Positions 41,567 to 50,277 of a stretch of DNA of 64,000 bases are shown here, piece by piece. The position numbers and the translations under genes are program-made. The notes under the pieces are model-generated. The model worked only from the letters and a program-made list of their open reading frames with translations, had not been told where the DNA came from and searched no databases. The stretch spans positions 5,270,001-5,334,000 of the forward strand of contig NZ_CP042425.1 in NCBI RefSeq assembly GCF_008254045.1, in the 5' to 3' direction. Every line of letters starts with the position of its first letter. Position 1 is the first letter of the stretch. The DNA comes from Limnoglobus roseus (lineage in GTDB: Bacteria > Planctomycetota > Planctomycetia > Gemmatales > Gemmataceae).

Positions 41567-41601
41567 CGTCGGCCGGCAGCGTCTTCCCGTGCCGGCCGAC
41601 G
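41567..41601 (+). terminator. strong stem-loop after the kinase gene
   Basis: CGTCGGCCGGCA (41567-41578) pairs with TGCCGGCCGACG (41590-41601), 12 bp perfect, starting directly after the TGA. There is no T-run; it may act as an mRNA end or a terminator. The stretch 41602-42022 has no convincing gene. Confidence 0.55.
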
Positions 41602-42022
41602 TCGTGGCAGGCACTCGTCCGCAAGGTGCGCGAAGTTCTCGACTGCTAGTCCTAGCCGACCCGCGTCCTCGGCCAAGAATTCGGCCATTGCGCGGCCGAA
41701 GACCGCTGTCCGGTTCCTCGACCGTGAGGACCTGACGAGCTGTGAGGCTTGTGCAACGGCCGGCGAGCGACGACAAGGGAGACGTTGCGAGACCGTACGC
41801 ACGGCAAGTGAAGTCATTGGCCAACCTCGCACCCGCGGCGGGTCGAACTCGCCACCGCCATCCGGGGGCAGAAATTGAAGTGCTATCCCCGGACGTGTTG
41901 TGGAACCGCGACGGCACTCCCGCTCAGAGCGTGGTCTGCCGTAAAGTCTGGAGGATCGGACCGCCGGGCCCTAGAATGGGCCACCCCTCCCCGTCATCCG
42001 CCCGCGATGATTCGGGCGTGCG

Positions 42023-42319
42023 ATGGAGAACACCATAGCCCCTCTGTACGGGCTCGCAAAGACGACGGCCCAACACCTTGTCGCGTCGTTCGACGGCCAC
42101 GGCGGGCCGCGGGAGAAACTGACCGCGGTCCTCGCGGGCGTGTTGAACACGCTCTGCGCCAACGCGGACAGGATGACGCCGACGGAGGCGTTCGCGATCG
42201 CGCTCGCCCGGGACACCCTCACGCAAATCCCGCCTTGCGCGTTGCTCCGGGATGACGTCGAGGCACTCGCGGGTCTCGTGAACTCCGCATGCCAGATCGG
42301 ATCAACCCGTGACTCCTGA
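42023..42319 (+). CDS. hypothetical protein, 98 aa
   Basis: MENTIAPLYGLAKTTAQHLV, EKLTAVLAGVLNTLCANADR, TPTEAFAIALARDTLTQIPP, then LRDDVEALAGLVNSACQIGS. Predicted all-helical. The ribosome-binding site is weak (GCGTGCG). No family recognised. Confidence 0.5.
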   Translation: MENTIAPLYGLAKTTAQHLVASFDGHGGPREKLTAVLAGVLNTLCANADRMTPTEAFAIALARDTLTQIPPCALLRDDVEALAGLVNSACQIGSTRDS

Positions 42320-42584
42320 CGGCCGACCCGGCGTCCACCATCATCCCCGGCGGGACGGCCGACTACGCCCTCCCGTGGGACGACGCCCGGTGGCGACCGC
42401 CAAGGTGAAGGTCGGTGTGGCCAAGGACGACCCGAATGCGGTCAAAGGGGACACGGGGCGGCACAACGTCGACCACACGACCACGTCGATCAACAGGGGA
42501 TCGGCGGAAGAGTTCACCGAGGGCCGGTGGGTCAAGGTCATCCTCAAGGACGGCAAGATCGCTCACTTACAACACAGCCCGTAG
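42311..42584 (+). pseudogene. fragment of an unknown protein, two frames
   Basis: One frame reads LTADPASTIIPGGTADYALP and WDDARWRPPR before a stop; another continues as VATAKVKVGVAKDDPNAVKG, DHTTTSINRGSAEEFTEGRW and IAHLQHSP to 42584. The parts join with a single-base shift near 42395. No start is evident; likely a decayed gene. Confidence 0.35.
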
Positions 42585-42739
42585 ACGGACGGCGATAGCA
42601 GGCCGATCGAGGCACCCGAAAGCCGTTTTGCAGAGCGGTGGCAAAGCCGTGAGGAAAACCAGCGATCCAAATCGGCCGGAGGGAACGATCTTCCGACCTC
42701 GAATGGGCGGGTCGGGTGAAATTCGGAAGGCATTCGGCG

Positions 42740-43522
42740 TCAGGGCGACCTGTTCACCGCCCGGTAACGGCGGAGGAAGTGGGCGAGCAACTCGGCCCGG
42801 CTTTGGACGCCGAACCGCCGGTAGAGCCGCTTCACGTGCTCGTGAACCGTTGCGGCCGTAACGCCCAACCGGGCGGCCACTTGCTTCTCGGAGTCGCCGT
42901 CCAGCAACCCGTTCAGCACGTGCCGCAGGCGGGGCGGCAGGCTCGCCTGCGGGTCCGCGGACGTGGCCAGGGCCCTCCCGAGGCGGTCGGCCACGGCGTC
43001 GTGCAGGAGGGTGGCGACCGCCTTCTCGCGGGCGGTGAACCGGGCGGCCCGGACCGGCCGGGAGACGGTGACGTAGTGCGGCGACCCGTCGGTGGGGATG
43101 AACCGCTTGCTGAGGAACGAGTCCCCCATGTCCATCGGCACCAACAGTTCGTTGTAGTACCGTGACGCCTCCCATTCGCCCCGCGGGATTAAGTCCTCGA
43201 CGCCGGCCGTGATCTCGTCCGGCCGCCGTTCGAACCCCTCGTACACCGGATTGCCCGGCAAGCTCGGGTCGGCCAGCCACGCGGCGTGGGACGCCAGCAT
43301 GGCCGCGTCGTACCCGTGGAACGCCGCCGCCACCGGGTGCGACCGGCCGTCGATGACGCGGAACTCCCCGCAGGAGGCGGACTGGCAATCTAGGAGGGCG
43401 GCCGCGCCGTCGGTCATCCGTTGCAGCCAGGCCTGCAGGTCGTCGCCGAGTTCACTGCAATCGCCGACCAGGCGGAACACGGCGCGGGCGTCCTCGATCC
43501 GAATCTGGGCCGATTTGGACAT
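42740..43522 (-). CDS. LuxR-type transcriptional regulator
   Basis: 260 residues. Residues 1-190 form a sensor-like domain (DDLQAWLQRMTDGAAALLDC, RSHPVAAAFHGYDAAMLASH, MGDSFLSKRFIPTDGSPHYV). The C-terminal HTH is LPPRLRHVLNGLLDGDSEKQ, VAARLGVTAATVHEHVKRLY, RRFGVQSRAELLAHF, a GerE/LuxR domain. Similar full-length proteins are frequent in planctomycetes. Divergent from the surface protein at 43673, which shares its promoter region. Confidence 0.88.
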   Translation of the reverse strand: MSKSAQIRIEDARAVFRLVGDCSELGDDLQAWLQRMTDGAAALLDCQSASCGEFRVIDGRSHPVAAAFHGYDAAMLASHAAWLADPSLPGNPVYEGFERRPDEITAGVEDLIPRGEWEASRYYNELLVPMDMGDSFLSKRFIPTDGSPHYVTVSRPVRAARFTAREKAVATLLHDAVADRLGRALATSADPQASLPPRLRHVLNGLLDGDSEKQVAARLGVTAATVHEHVKRLYRRFGVQSRAELLAHFLRRYRAVNRSP

Positions 43523-43672
43523 GAATCAGCTCTCGGTTGGGCCGCGGATGTCGTCGTCCTTACCCTGTTTAGGGTAATTGGCCGCCGGCGTGAAATCCAG
43601 GAGAATACGGCCACGCCCGGGGAACGCAAGAGCGAACCCGTCGCGGGCAATACGCTCCTTGGAGTTGCCGCC

Positions 43673-45460
43673 ATGCGCTGGTCCCGTTCTCCCTCGCCCC
43701 GCCGCCCGCGGTTGCAACTCGACGCCCTCGAAGGCCGCGAAGTTCCGGCAAACCTGATCGCGATCGGTGCGAACAACGGGGTCCCTTCTTCAGACCTCAT
43801 TCCGGGGTTCGTCGCCGTCCTGGACGCCGACACGGGAGACGTCGTCCGGTCGTTCGACCCCTACCCCGGGTTCCACGGGGCCGTGAACGTGGCGATGGCC
43901 GACATGAACGGGGACGGCGTGGCCGACGTCATTACGGCCCCCGGCCCCGGCGGCGGACCGCACATCAAAGTCTTCGACGGCGCGACGGGGGCCGAGGTGC
44001 GGTCGTTCTTGGCGGGTTACGAGGTCACGCTGCGAACCGGCCTCAACGTCGCCGTCGGCGACGTGAACGGCGACGGAAACCCGGACATCATTACGGCACC
44101 GATGGAGGGTGGGGCGCCGATCGTCGATATCTTCGATTTCGCGACCAGTCAACGATTGGGCGTCTTACTTGCATTCGGCCTCACGGCCGCACAGTCGAGC
44201 CGCGCGGGAGCAACCGTCGCCGCCGGCGACTTCGACGGCGACGGCAAAGCCGATATCGTCGTCGGCTCGAAAGACGTCCTGCTGAACAGGAGGGACGCCC
44301 GCGGTGTCCCCTCGGCGACCGGCAACGGCCCCCATTCCGCGGTCTACCCGGCCCAAGTCGGCGTGTACGACGCGACCTCGGTTCTGGCCGAGACGACGGC
44401 GACGTCCGGGGAACTGCTCTTGAACCCCTACGACGACGCCGATTTCGATGCGAACGGGGACTTCCATCATTTCGAGGGGACGGTCAACGTCGCCGCCGGC
44501 GACGTGAACGGCGACGGCGTGCCCGAAATTGTCACCGGGCCGTCGGGATTCGCGGCCCCTCGCGTTCAAGCCTTTGACGTCACCTTCGATGGCAAGACGC
44601 CCAAGGCCGTGTTGAACGGTTTCGCGACCGCCCCCCAGACGTTTACCACCGCGACCGGCGAACAAAGCACCTTCGATTACTTCCCGACGTACGGGGCAAA
44701 GGTCGCACTCGTTCCAAAGGCGGGTGGGGGGAGCGACATTGTCGTCGGCGATTCTTTCGGCGGATTCTTTCAAGTCCTCGTGCTGAGCGGCTCGGACTTG
44801 TCGCTCCTGAAAAGGCTCAACGGGCCCGATAACTCGACTTACAGTGCCGTGGCGGGAGCCGCGAGTACGCCCCTCTCGACGACTGCGGGCACGGCCGGCC
44901 CCCGGGGGCCGGCCGGTCCTCAAGGCCCCGCCGGCCCGGCGGGAGCCCCGGGAGCAACTGGACCCACAGGTGCGACCGGGGCGACCGGGGCCGTTGGCCC
45001 GCAAGGGCCGGCCGGCGATACGGGTTCGGAGGGAGCCGCCGGAGAAACCGGCCCGGCCGGGCCCCCAGGGGCGACCGGTGAGCCCGGGAGTACCGGAGGA
45101 GTTGGGGCACCCGGCCCCCAAGGAGACGTGGGGCCGGCCGGCCCGGTCGGGCCGCAGGGCGAAGCGGGAGCCGCGGGACCGCAAGGGCCTACGGGACCCC
45201 AGGGGCCGGCCGGGGCGGGCAGTGTTCCAAAGTTTGCCGCCGATGTTCGGGCCGCCGCCGTGGGGACGAGTGTCACCGTGACCCACAACCTGAACACGCG
45301 GGACGTGACCGTCGCCCTGACGTCCAGTGACAGCGGGCTGAACGCCCTCGGCATGCAAGGACAACAAGGGCCGATCACTTACCGCATCGTCGACGAGGAT
45401 TCCATCGAACTCCTGAACTTATCACCGTTCTTATCCTACCGTGTGGTCGTCATCGGCTAA
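43673..45460 (+). CDS. FG-GAP/VCBS and collagen-like surface protein
   Basis: 595 residues from ATG 43673 (GGAG 8 bases upstream). The N-terminus RRPRLQLDALEGREVPANL is the planctomycete export-leader motif of large surface proteins. Then come FG-GAP repeats with Ca-binding loops (ADMNGDGVADVITAPGPGGG, GDVNGDGNPDIITAP, GDFDGDGKADIVVGS, GDVNGDGVPEIVTGP), a beta-propeller of the integrin type. Residues about 405-515 are collagen-like Gly-x-y triplets (GPRGPAGPQGPAGPAGAPGA). A 75-residue C-terminal domain ends SYRVVVIG. Probably extracellular, structural or adhesive. Confidence 0.9.
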   Translation: MRWSRSPSPRRPRLQLDALEGREVPANLIAIGANNGVPSSDLIPGFVAVLDADTGDVVRSFDPYPGFHGAVNVAMADMNGDGVADVITAPGPGGGPHIKVFDGATGAEVRSFLAGYEVTLRTGLNVAVGDVNGDGNPDIITAPMEGGAPIVDIFDFATSQRLGVLLAFGLTAAQSSRAGATVAAGDFDGDGKADIVVGSKDVLLNRRDARGVPSATGNGPHSAVYPAQVGVYDATSVLAETTATSGELLLNPYDDADFDANGDFHHFEGTVNVAAGDVNGDGVPEIVTGPSGFAAPRVQAFDVTFDGKTPKAVLNGFATAPQTFTTATGEQSTFDYFPTYGAKVALVPKAGGGSDIVVGDSFGGFFQVLVLSGSDLSLLKRLNGPDNSTYSAVAGAASTPLSTTAGTAGPRGPAGPQGPAGPAGAPGATGPTGATGATGAVGPQGPAGDTGSEGAAGETGPAGPPGATGEPGSTGGVGAPGPQGDVGPAGPVGPQGEAGAAGPQGPTGPQGPAGAGSVPKFAADVRAAAVGTSVTVTHNLNTRDVTVALTSSDSGLNALGMQGQQGPITYRIVDEDSIELLNLSPFLSYRVVVIG

Positions 45461-45684
45461 CGGACGGGCGTGGCGGCCGGAACCGCTCGGCCGCCCGGAA
45501 TCTTGGCCGAGGCCACCGGAGCGGACAATGAGTGGACGGGGCGCTCGGCAAGGAGGGACAGGAGGGCTACGAGCGAGAACACCGTCACCCTTGTCTCCGT
45601 CCCGCCCGGCGATTCGACTTCTTTCCGAACATCCGCCTGTCCCGGCACTGAAATCCGTTGCCCCACCGCATTCGAGGACAATTC

Positions 45685-46326
45685 ATGCTCCGCGCGCTCG
45701 TGACCCTGGTCGTTCTTACCCCGCTGGCCGTCGCCGCCCCGCCGCCGAAAGCGGCGGACGAGAAGGCCGGGTTGTACTACCCGACGACGGTGGGCACGAA
45801 GTGGGTGTTGGAAACGAAGGCGGGCGACGCGACGACCGAATCGACGGTGACGGTCACCGGCGTCGTGGAGAAGGACGGCGTGTTCCGCGTCACCACCGAG
45901 ACCGTGCGGGCGACGGCCGCCGCGGCCGGCCCGCGGGCGACGGCCGTGACGCACGAGGTGTCCGCGGCGGGCCTCGCGACGGTGGCCCGGGCCGGCGCGG
46001 AGCTGAAGATCCCGCAGCCGCTGCTCAAGTTGCCGGCGAAGAAGGGCGACACGTGGGGCGTCGGGAACGGCCCGGCCGCGGGGGGCATGACGTATACCGT
46101 CGGTGAGCCGGTGGAGGTGGAGGTGCCGGCCGGCAAGTTCAAGGCGATCCCCGTGGAGCGGACGGAGTCGGGGGCGGCGGGCGGGACGCCGTTCACGAGC
46201 ACCCTGTGGTACGCCCCCGGGGTCGGCCTCGTGAAGTCCGTGGTTAAACTTCGCGACCAGGAGCGGACGACCGTCCTCAAGTCGTTCACGCTCGGCACGG
46301 ATCAGAAACAGGACGAGCCGAAGTAG
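45685..46326 (+). CDS. secreted YYPT-family protein (copy 3 of 3)
   Basis: 213 residues from ATG 45685 (CGAGGACA upstream): signal peptide MLRALVTLVVLTPLAVAAPP, then AGLYYPTTVGTKWVLETKAG, VVEKDGVFRVTTE, LKLPAKKGDTWGVG, VEVPAGKFKAIPVERTESG and TLWYAPGVGLVKSVVKLRDQ, ending VLKSFTLG. Very close to the copy 4645-5289. Directly followed by R1-E and an ArsR gene, as in that copy. Confidence 0.85.
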   Translation: MLRALVTLVVLTPLAVAAPPPKAADEKAGLYYPTTVGTKWVLETKAGDATTESTVTVTGVVEKDGVFRVTTETVRATAAAAGPRATAVTHEVSAAGLATVARAGAELKIPQPLLKLPAKKGDTWGVGNGPAAGGMTYTVGEPVEVEVPAGKFKAIPVERTESGAAGGTPFTSTLWYAPGVGLVKSVVKLRDQERTTVLKSFTLGTDQKQDEPK

Positions 46327-46331
46327 GGGAG

Positions 46332-46463
46332 GTGAGAGTTGGCCACGGACGCGGGCCGGCCCCCAAGTTCGCTGCCCACTCGCCTCCGACTTTCGAACGC
46401 GGGAACGGGCGGCGGTGGTTCGCGGGCACCTCACACGCTTGGCACTCGCCGCGTAGCACGACG
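46332..46463 (+). repeat. dispersed repeat R1, copy E
   Basis: GTGAGAGTTGGCCACGGACG, GGGCCGGCCCCCAAGTTCGC, GGTTCGCGGGCACCTCAC and TTGGCACTCGCCGCG match R1 copies A, B and D. It starts 5 bases after the stop of the YYPT gene. Confidence 0.75.
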
Positions 46464-46651
46464 GCGGTCAGGATGAGGCTGGCCTGGCGCCGTCACCGAG
46501 ACCGCCTAAGGCGGCAAACCCAGAATGGGGGTTGGCCGGGCGTAAGAGTCGTCGTCGGCCGTCCGCACGCCTGCGTCGCCCCCGGCCCCCTGGCCCCGAA
46601 CCGTGAAGGTCCAGGAATGACCCTCCGTTAGCCCGACGCACACCGGATCCC

Positions 46652-46981
46652 ATGACGGACGACCCGAGCGATCATTCGCCAATCGAAATGCTGCGGGCCC
46701 TCGGCGAACCGACCCGCATCCGCATCGTCGACGAGATCGCCGCCGGCGGCCCCCTCGGCGTGGCCGTACTCGCCGGGCGGCTGGGCCTCCCGTACATGGC
46801 GGTGTGGCACAACCTCAGCTCGCTCCGGCGGGCTCGCGTACTCGCAGTTCGCAGGTGCGGCCAGTTCATCGAGTACAGTTTCGCCCCGGGCGTATTCACC
46901 CCGTCGGCGGACGGGGGCGAACTCGGCACCCTGAACGTCGGCGCGTGGCGGATCAGCATCGGGCGGACGGCGGAGAAGTGA
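46652..46981 (+). CDS. ArsR-family winged-helix regulator (copy 4 of 4)
   Basis: 109 residues: MTDDPSDHSPIEMLRALGEP, TRIRIVDEIAAGGPLGVAVL, LPYMAVWHNLSSLRRARVLA, CGQFIEYSFAPGVFTPSADG and the shared tail LGTLNVGAWRISIGRTAEK. HTH position typical of ArsR; no paired metal-binding cysteines. R1-E and a secreted gene lie upstream on the same strand. Confidence 0.8.
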   Translation: MTDDPSDHSPIEMLRALGEPTRIRIVDEIAAGGPLGVAVLAGRLGLPYMAVWHNLSSLRRARVLAVRRCGQFIEYSFAPGVFTPSADGGELGTLNVGAWRISIGRTAEK

Positions 46982-47472
46982 TACCGCCTTCGAGTCGTTT
47001 GAGGGCAACCCTCCCCGTCAATGTTGCACCCCGCCGACGTGCCGACACTGCGCGAATACTCCGCGGAAGTTCAGAACTTTTGGCAACACAGGTTGGCAGC
47101 GCCGGCAACACTGTTGGCACGTGTGACAACGGGTTGACGCCGGTCAACCCGGCAGAAGCGAATACGAGGTGCCGGCACCGTTCCAAAATAAATTTGTCGG
47201 TCGTTACGATTCCTGACAGACTGGCGGCTCTCGCAGCATTCTCTTTCAGGACTTGCCCATCGCACGAACTTGGGCCGCCGTAATACTCGATGTTCCGGCC
47301 CTGCCGCGATGGGGCTTTGCTACCAAACCGCCTTGCCGCGCGAAGAGCCGTAGTGACTCGTCAAACTATGTGAAAACGTCTTTTCAGGACGAATCCACTG
47401 AACGCCTAATCGCGTATCAATGATCGTCGAACGTTTGGGGTTCTTGCTCGTATCCACTTACCGAGGAACAAG
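46982..47472 (+). other. intergenic stretch, no gene seen
   Basis: 490 bases, AT-richer at 47160-47460. Short TTGGCA/GGCAACAC units recur at 47083-47130. GAGGAACAAG at the end is the ribosome-binding site of the next gene. No coding frame looks convincing. Confidence 0.3.
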
Positions 47473-47979
47473 ATGGCAACGATGACTGCGAAAGAAATGA
47501 TCGAGTCGCTGAAAGAGGGGACGCTCCAAGTGCCGGTCATGCTCACGGGGATGGTCAAGCTGCTCGACATCCAGGCCGGCACGTTCCTCTTCTCGGCCGG
47601 CACCGCCTGCTTGAACTGGGTCGAAATTCACGCCGACAGTGTCGAAAAGGTCGAGACGCTCCGAACCGTCACCTGCAAGGACCACTCGCACCCCCTCGTG
47701 GTTCTTACCATGAAGGCGGCCGGCGCCGGTGACACGCAGGCGACCGCCATGTTGCGACTGGTGAACCACTTGAACGACGAGATGGTTTCGGCCCGCGCCG
47801 CGCTCGCCGACGCGACGACCGCCAGCAAGCCGCAACCGCAACCGTGGAGGTCTCGCTCGCGTAACGGCTTCCCCGACGCAGACTGTTCCGCCGATTGCCG
47901 AGACGGGTGCTCTGACCGATTTAAGACAGGAACCCCCAGGTGGCAGCAGTGCGTATCTTCCTGTGAGAGGCATTGCTAA
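47473..47979 (+). CDS. hypothetical protein with Cys-rich tail
   Basis: 168 residues: MATMTAKEMIESLKEGTLQV, VPVMLTGMVKLLDIQAGTFL, then a beta-rich part (CLNWVEIHADSVEKVETLRT) and a C-terminal tail with seven cysteines (DADCSADCRDGC...QQCVSSCERHC). Good GAGGAA ribosome-binding site. The tail might bind a metal or form disulfides. No family recognised. Confidence 0.65.
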   Translation: MATMTAKEMIESLKEGTLQVPVMLTGMVKLLDIQAGTFLFSAGTACLNWVEIHADSVEKVETLRTVTCKDHSHPLVVLTMKAAGAGDTQATAMLRLVNHLNDEMVSARAALADATTASKPQPQPWRSRSRNGFPDADCSADCRDGCSDRFKTGTPRWQQCVSSCERHC

Positions 47980-48181
47980 CGACCAATAATCGCGTGCAGA
48001 TCGAGCTCTTCCACCCCCGATCGGGCCGCACCCCCGCCCGGCGATCACATCCCACGCTAGAACTATTGACTCATTTCGTCGATTCTCCCATCGCACCCGA
48101 GAACACAAAGTCTTGTTGAGGGTCCTGTCCTTCCGGCATCGCTCGACGCTCGACCCCGTCGGGAACACCTGAATCGCTCAC

Positions 48182-48342
48182 CCGATCCTCGCGGACGCCT
48201 TGCAGGACGCCGGGTGTAAGGCCGCCGACATCCTCGGCCACGGCCGGGGCGACGGGCCGCCGACATCCTCGGCCACGGCCGGGGCGACGGGCCGCACGTC
48301 CGCGGGTGCTGGGTCGTCGACGGCGTGCTCGGGAAGGGGTGA
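48182..48342 (+). pseudogene. 3'-end remnant of an MTEAEW-family gene with a 35 bp tandem duplication
   Basis: The frame reads PILADALQDAGCKAADILGH, then breaks because 35 bases (48224-48258) are repeated directly at 48259-48293. From the second copy the family end HVRGCWVVDGVLGKG is restored and stops at 48342. The N-terminal 150 residues are missing. Confidence 0.75.
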
Positions 48343-48379
48343 ACGGTCATCCGGGTGTCGCCCGTGAATGGAACGCGGC

Positions 48380-49072
48380 TTAGGGCTGACTCGACGGGCC
48401 GGCCTCGGTGGTCGCGGGCGTCCGGCCCACGTACGCCCAGCACGCCGCCGCCAACCCCGCCGCCCCGGCCGCCGGCACGGCCGGGGCGGCGAACCGGAGG
48501 TCCCGGTACGACACCGCCCCGACCGCCCCGCCCAGGACAAAGCCGGAGATGAGGACCAAGTACAGGACCGCCCGGCGGCGGTCGAACGGCCGGCCGCGGA
48601 CGCGGTGGCCGATCATCGTGCCCAGGTCGGTGAGCAGGCCGGTCACGTGGGTGGTCCGGACGACGGCCCCGCTGTACGTGCTGACCAGCCCGTTCTGCAG
48701 CCCGCACGCGGCCGACGCCAGGACGTGCCCGGCCGTCGAACCGGCCGTCAGGAGCACCATCGCGGCCACGAACAAGGCCGACTCGGCGAGCAGCGCGACG
48801 GCGTACCGGCGGTCCAACCGCAACGCGGCGTGGCCGACGATCGCCCCGCTCGCCGCCGCCCCCAGGACGAACGCCAGCAGCGCGGGCGCGAGGCGGGCGG
48901 CGGCCGCCCCGTCGCCGTCGGCGACCGCGAGGCCGACCAGGGTGGCCGTGCCGGTGACGTGGGACACGGCCTGGTGTCGGAAGCCGAGCAGGCCGACGGC
49001 GTTGGCCGCCCCCGCGACCGCGGCCAAGCCGAACCCGCCGACCTCCACCCACCGCGGTAGTTTCGTCATCAT
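48380..49072 (-). CDS. DUF1275 (YoaK-family) membrane protein
   Basis: 230 residues with six to seven hydrophobic helices: VEVGGFGLAAVAGAANAVGL, then HQAVSHVTGTATLVGLAVAD, ALLAFVLGAAASGAIVGHAA and ACGLQNGLVSTYSGAVVRTT, VTGLLTDLGTMIGHRV. The paired 'SHVTGT' and '(A)xxNGLxxxxxG.xxxTTHVTG.xxDLG' motifs identify the DUF1275 family. Likely inner membrane, possibly transport. GAGGGGC precedes the ATG. Confidence 0.88.
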   Translation of the reverse strand: MMTKLPRWVEVGGFGLAAVAGAANAVGLLGFRHQAVSHVTGTATLVGLAVADGDGAAAARLAPALLAFVLGAAASGAIVGHAALRLDRRYAVALLAESALFVAAMVLLTAGSTAGHVLASAACGLQNGLVSTYSGAVVRTTHVTGLLTDLGTMIGHRVRGRPFDRRRAVLYLVLISGFVLGGAVGAVSYRDLRFAAPAVPAAGAAGLAAACWAYVGRTPATTEAGPSSQP

Positions 49073-49145
49073 GCCCGCCCCTCACCCCGGCCTCGCGTGC
49101 GGGCATCATCCGCGGTCCGGCCGGACGGGTCAAGGGCGGGTCCCG

Positions 49146-49268
49146 AGCGGTATCGCCAAAGGCGCTGAATCCCGGTTGCGGATCGAGGCGGCCGGTTTCC
49201 ACCAGCACCTCGTCAAGCCCGCGGCGGTCGAGCAGATCGTGGGCGCGATGAACAAGCCGGGGGCGTGA
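49146..49268 (+). pseudogene. C-terminal fragment of a receiver domain
   Basis: Without a start: KGAESRLRIEAAGFHQHLVK, PAAVEQIVGAMNKPGA. This is the last 40 residues of a response-regulator receiver (G-x-x-x-HL-x-KP). The upstream half is absent. Confidence 0.65.
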
Positions 49269-49386
49269 CGCGATCGACCGCCATCCCACTCGGCACCCGC
49301 GCCGGTCGATTTGGTGATGGACCCGACCGGCTCGGGCAGTTAGCCTGGCGACCACGGTCGTGCGGCCAAAGGCCGGCGGTCCGTCC

Positions 49387-49417
49387 GGATGAGAACAACT
49401 CCGAGTTGGCCTAATCC
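49387..49417 (+). other. cassette leader hairpin, second copy
   Basis: GGATGAG, AACAACTCCGAGTTGG and CTAATCC match the leader at 5799-5829 (other strand), with one base changed in the outer stem. The 15 bases before it (CGGCGGTCCGTC) also match. It lies 25 bases before the start of 49442. Confidence 0.75.
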
Positions 49418-49441
49418 GGCTCCGGGCCAGGAGGGAGATCG

Positions 49442-49984
49442 GTGGGCGCGCAACTCTGGTATCACGTGGGCCCGTGGCGGGACGAGCCGGGCGTGTCCCT
49501 GCGAGAGGTCCAGGTTGCCCACCTCCGCTCCGCCTTCGACTACCCCGCGCGGCTGGCTGAGCACCTGGCGTCGGCGAGGGAGGCCGTCCGCCTGACCGAG
49601 GCCGACGACCCGTACAACCTCCTGGACCACTACCGGGCCGAAGTCGCCCGGTTCGAAGAACTGGCCGCCTTCCCACCGCCGGCCACCCCGGACGACGAAA
49701 TCGCCCGGCTGCGGATGCTGTACAAGGCCAGCGGGGAGGGCATCGGGTGCGTCCTTGATGTTACCCACGTCAATGACGGCGGTGGGGTGCATGTGGCCCG
49801 CCGCCTGCCGGTCGCCGAGGTCGCGCGGCTGTGCGGGGCGGACCGGCCGACGGCCGTTGCGGCGGGGCTGGCCGTCGGCCGGATCAACGCGGAGCTGGGC
49901 CGCGGGTACAGCGTGTGTTTCCCGTTCTACGATGAGTCGGGGCGGCCAAGCGGGTGGTGCTTCGTCGGCAACACCATCGACTGA
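49442..49984 (+). CDS. hypothetical protein in a cassette-like module
   Basis: 180 residues from GTG 49442 (CAGGAGGGAG upstream): MGAQLWYHVGPWRDEPGVSL, REVQVAHLRSAFDYPARLAE, DDEIARLRMLYKASGEGIGC, VAEVARLCGADRPTAVAAGL and YDESGRPSGWCFVGNTID. Soluble, mixed alpha/beta. Framed by the leader hairpin at 49387 and R2 copy 3 five bases after the stop. No family recognised. Confidence 0.7.
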   Translation: MGAQLWYHVGPWRDEPGVSLREVQVAHLRSAFDYPARLAEHLASAREAVRLTEADDPYNLLDHYRAEVARFEELAAFPPPATPDDEIARLRMLYKASGEGIGCVLDVTHVNDGGGVHVARRLPVAEVARLCGADRPTAVAAGLAVGRINAELGRGYSVCFPFYDESGRPSGWCFVGNTID

Positions 49985-49988
49985 GGTC

Positions 49989-50048
49989 CCAGACGCCGAA
50001 CGAATCGCCGCACCGGACCCGGCCGCGTCCTGACTCCTTGCGCTCTCT
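49989..50048 (+). repeat. dispersed repeat R2, copy 3
   Basis: CCAGACGCCGAACGAATCGC, CGCACCGGACCCGGCCGCG and TCCTGACTCCTTGCGCTCTC: aligned to copies 1 and 2 over 60 bases, immediately downstream of the gene 49442-49984. Confidence 0.8.
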
Positions 50049-50277
50049 ACACCGCTGCCCGTCGGGCTGTTTCTTGCCGTCGTGGCCGACCCTCGATTCC
50101 TCAGACCTGGAGATTTGGAAGGCGTGAACAGCACACCCGCCACTAAACAACCCCGCTCGATTGACCGGGGACCCGAAGGCGGGTAGGGTGAGACCCTAGC
50201 TTGGGATGACTTTGCGCATGCCGAGTTAGTCCGCGAGCGGGGGCACAATTCGGTTCCGCTTTCGGAAGGCGTTCGTC

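Noticed and set aside
41742..42038. Open frame of 98 codons after the giant kinase
   Set aside because: It has no ribosome-binding site and a random-looking Arg/Pro-rich composition, and it overlaps the better candidate at 42023.
44880..45230. Repetitive GC-rich DNA that could look like a tandem repeat or CRISPR-like array
   Set aside because: It encodes collagen-type Gly-x-y triplets of the surface protein at 43673-45460; the period is 9 bases with no spacers.
47083..47130. Short TTGGCA/GGCAACAC units as an operator array
   Set aside because: Units are irregularly spaced and imperfect; too weak to claim a regulator site.
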